A DNA stretch of 7,289 bases from Chloroflexota bacterium (GTDB lineage Bacteria; Chloroflexota; Dormibacteria; Aeolococcales; Aeolococcaceae). The notes under the pieces were generated by a model. The model saw only the letters and a program-made list of their open reading frames with translations, made no database searches and was not told the origin of the DNA. Positions 6,427 to 7,289 of the stretch are shown one piece after another. The number at the start of each line of letters is the position of its first letter. Within the stretch, counting starts at the first letter, position 1. Where the stretch lies: the NCBI GenBank assembly GCA_028287605.1, contig JAQBPI010000206.1:1-7289 (forward strand), read 5' to 3'. A program made the translations under genes and the position numbers.

Positions 6427-7289
6427 TCAGCTCAGCGCGAGCACGACGAGGGTCTGGTTGTGGAAGCCGCTGATCCCGTGCGTCCTGGCGATCTCTCCGT
6501 ACGTGTAGAAGCCGACCACGGGCGCGCCGCCGGCGTGCCCCACGATCCGCCGGACCTCGTTCCGGATCCCCTCGTCCCCGAGCACGCCGCGGCGGGCGAT
6601 GCAGTCGAAGGCGATGAAGGCGAGCGGGGGCCGGCCCCCGAGCTGCGCCAGCGCGTCGCGGCAGGCAGCGTCGGTGGCGTCGAGGACCGAGGTGCCGTCG
6701 CCCTCCATGATCGAGGTGAGCCCGCCCTGCGGGACCTCGGCGATGCAGGTCAGCGAGCGGTCGTCGAAGCCGGCACCGGCGATGAAGCGCACCTCCTGGC
6801 CGCTGCGCCGGCTGAGCCCGAGCGGATGGGTCATGGCGAAGCGGGTGAAGGCCTCGGGGTCGTGCCGCGCCTCCTGCGGGGCGCCGAGGCGATCGAGATA
6901 CACGTCGAGGGCGGGCTGGTCGTCGAGGGAGAGCACCCGGCAGCTGGAGCTCCGGGTCACCAGCATCGGGTCGCCGACCTTGGTCCACCCGTGCCGGACG
7001 CCGATGCCGATCGGAGAGTCCGAGCCGAGCCCGGCGGCGACCACCGAGTTCTCGAGCACCTCGGCGCCGTGGAACTGGCGGGTGCGGCGCATCCGGAGGT
7101 CGTCTCCGGCGCATCCGCCGACCAGCGGCACGGCTGCGCCCACGACGCTGTATGCGCCGCGGACGACCTCCTGCGGGTCGCCGGCCAGACCGTCGGTGAG
7201 GAGCAGGAGGACGCGATGGGGGGCGTCGCCGCCGGCGGCGAGGCATGCGGCCGCGTGGGCGCCCGCCTCGCGGAGCCCCTCGGAGGCGC
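6427..7289 (-). CDS. FIST-domain sensory protein (5' end outside the window)
   Basis: Intracellular ligand-sensing protein of the FIST (FIST_N plus FIST_C) family. The frame stays open to the window edge, giving 286 visible residues; full-length relatives are near 380-400, so about a quarter is missing. An in-frame GTG at 7143 is not the real start, because clear FIST_N sequence (RVLLLLTDGLAGDP) lies upstream of it. FIST_N features include VPLVGGCAGDD and VRHGW (about 97-101 of the visible part). FIST_C runs from about 135 to the end, with FDCIARR, GFYTYGEI (259-266) and FHNQT (275-279). FIST proteins act as input modules that bind small ligands; one branch (NosP) binds heme and nitric oxide and is often encoded with c-di-GMP enzymes or histidine kinases. 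The next gene here is such an enzyme, two bases away, so this protein probably regulates it. The ligand is unknown. Confidence 0.88.
   Translation of the reverse strand, partial: ASEGLREAGAHAAACLAAGGDAPHRVLLLLTDGLAGDPQEVVRGAYSVVGAAVPLVGGCAGDDLRMRRTRQFHGAEVLENSVVAAGLGSDSPIGIGVRHGWTKVGDPMLVTRSSSCRVLSLDDQPALDVYLDRLGAPQEARHDPEAFTRFAMTHPLGLSRRSGQEVRFIAGAGFDDRSLTCIAEVPQGGLTSIMEGDGTSVLDATDAACRDALAQLGGRPPLAFIAFDCIARRGVLGDEGIRNEVRRIVGHAGGAPVVGFYTYGEIARTHGISGFHNQTLVVLALS

Noticed and set aside
4016..6508. Long open frame on the plus strand through the RNA candidate and opposite the c-di-GMP gene
   Set aside because: It is a low-complexity shadow of the GGDEF/EAL coding region, without domains, and it runs through the inverted repeats of the intergenic region.
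6427..7143. A complete 238-residue FIST gene starting at the GTG at 7143
   Set aside because: The frame continues upstream to the window edge with convincing FIST_N sequence (RVLLLLTDG), so the GTG is internal and the gene is cut by the window end.

Overview
The window is very GC-rich and its genes strongly favour G or C at the third codon position. The family make-up (an SCO6880-type protein followed by a VirB4-type ATPase and a peptidoglycan hydrolase, then a FIST and GGDEF-EAL signalling pair) suggests an actinobacterium or a GC-rich relative such as Dormibacterota or Chloroflexota. That placement is inference from gene families and composition. No rRNA, tRNA or other phylogenetic marker is present.

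Left half, plus strand (1-3826): a tight type IV secretion (conjugation-type) cluster. It holds the probable proline-rich tail of an upstream gene (ends at 81), a membrane protein joining a PrgI-like two-helix N-terminus to a long cytoplasmic domain (178-1629), a compact VirB4/TraC-like ATPase (1629-2870), and an anchored two-domain cell-wall hydrolase with lytic transglycosylase and M23 peptidase domains (2870-3826). Both junctions between the three complete genes are one-base TGATG overlaps, so translation is probably coupled. The proposed roles are a membrane scaffold, the motor bound to it, and the enzyme that opens the wall for the channel. A short leader with two GC hairpins (135-171) lies just before the first complete gene.

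Middle (3827-4258): a 432-base gap between convergent gene groups. It begins with a 12-bp terminator-like hairpin (3897-3937). From about 4049 to 4241 it holds a densely structured segment: an 11-bp perfect helix, a nested hairpin, a C-run/G-run hairpin and a 17-position long-range helix with a single G-U type mismatch. I read this as a candidate structured non-coding RNA. It reminds me of the large raiA-type RNA, but I could not test that here. It is the least explained and most interesting part of the window.

Right half, minus strand (7289-4259): a two-gene signalling operon. A FIST-domain sensor (5' end outside the window) is followed, after two bases, by a GAF-like/PAS/GGDEF/EAL protein whose two catalytic domains both look intact. 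The pair would sense a small ligand and adjust cyclic di-GMP. The arrangement recalls NosP-type nitric-oxide sensing FIST proteins encoded beside c-di-GMP enzymes, but heme binding cannot be read from the sequence.
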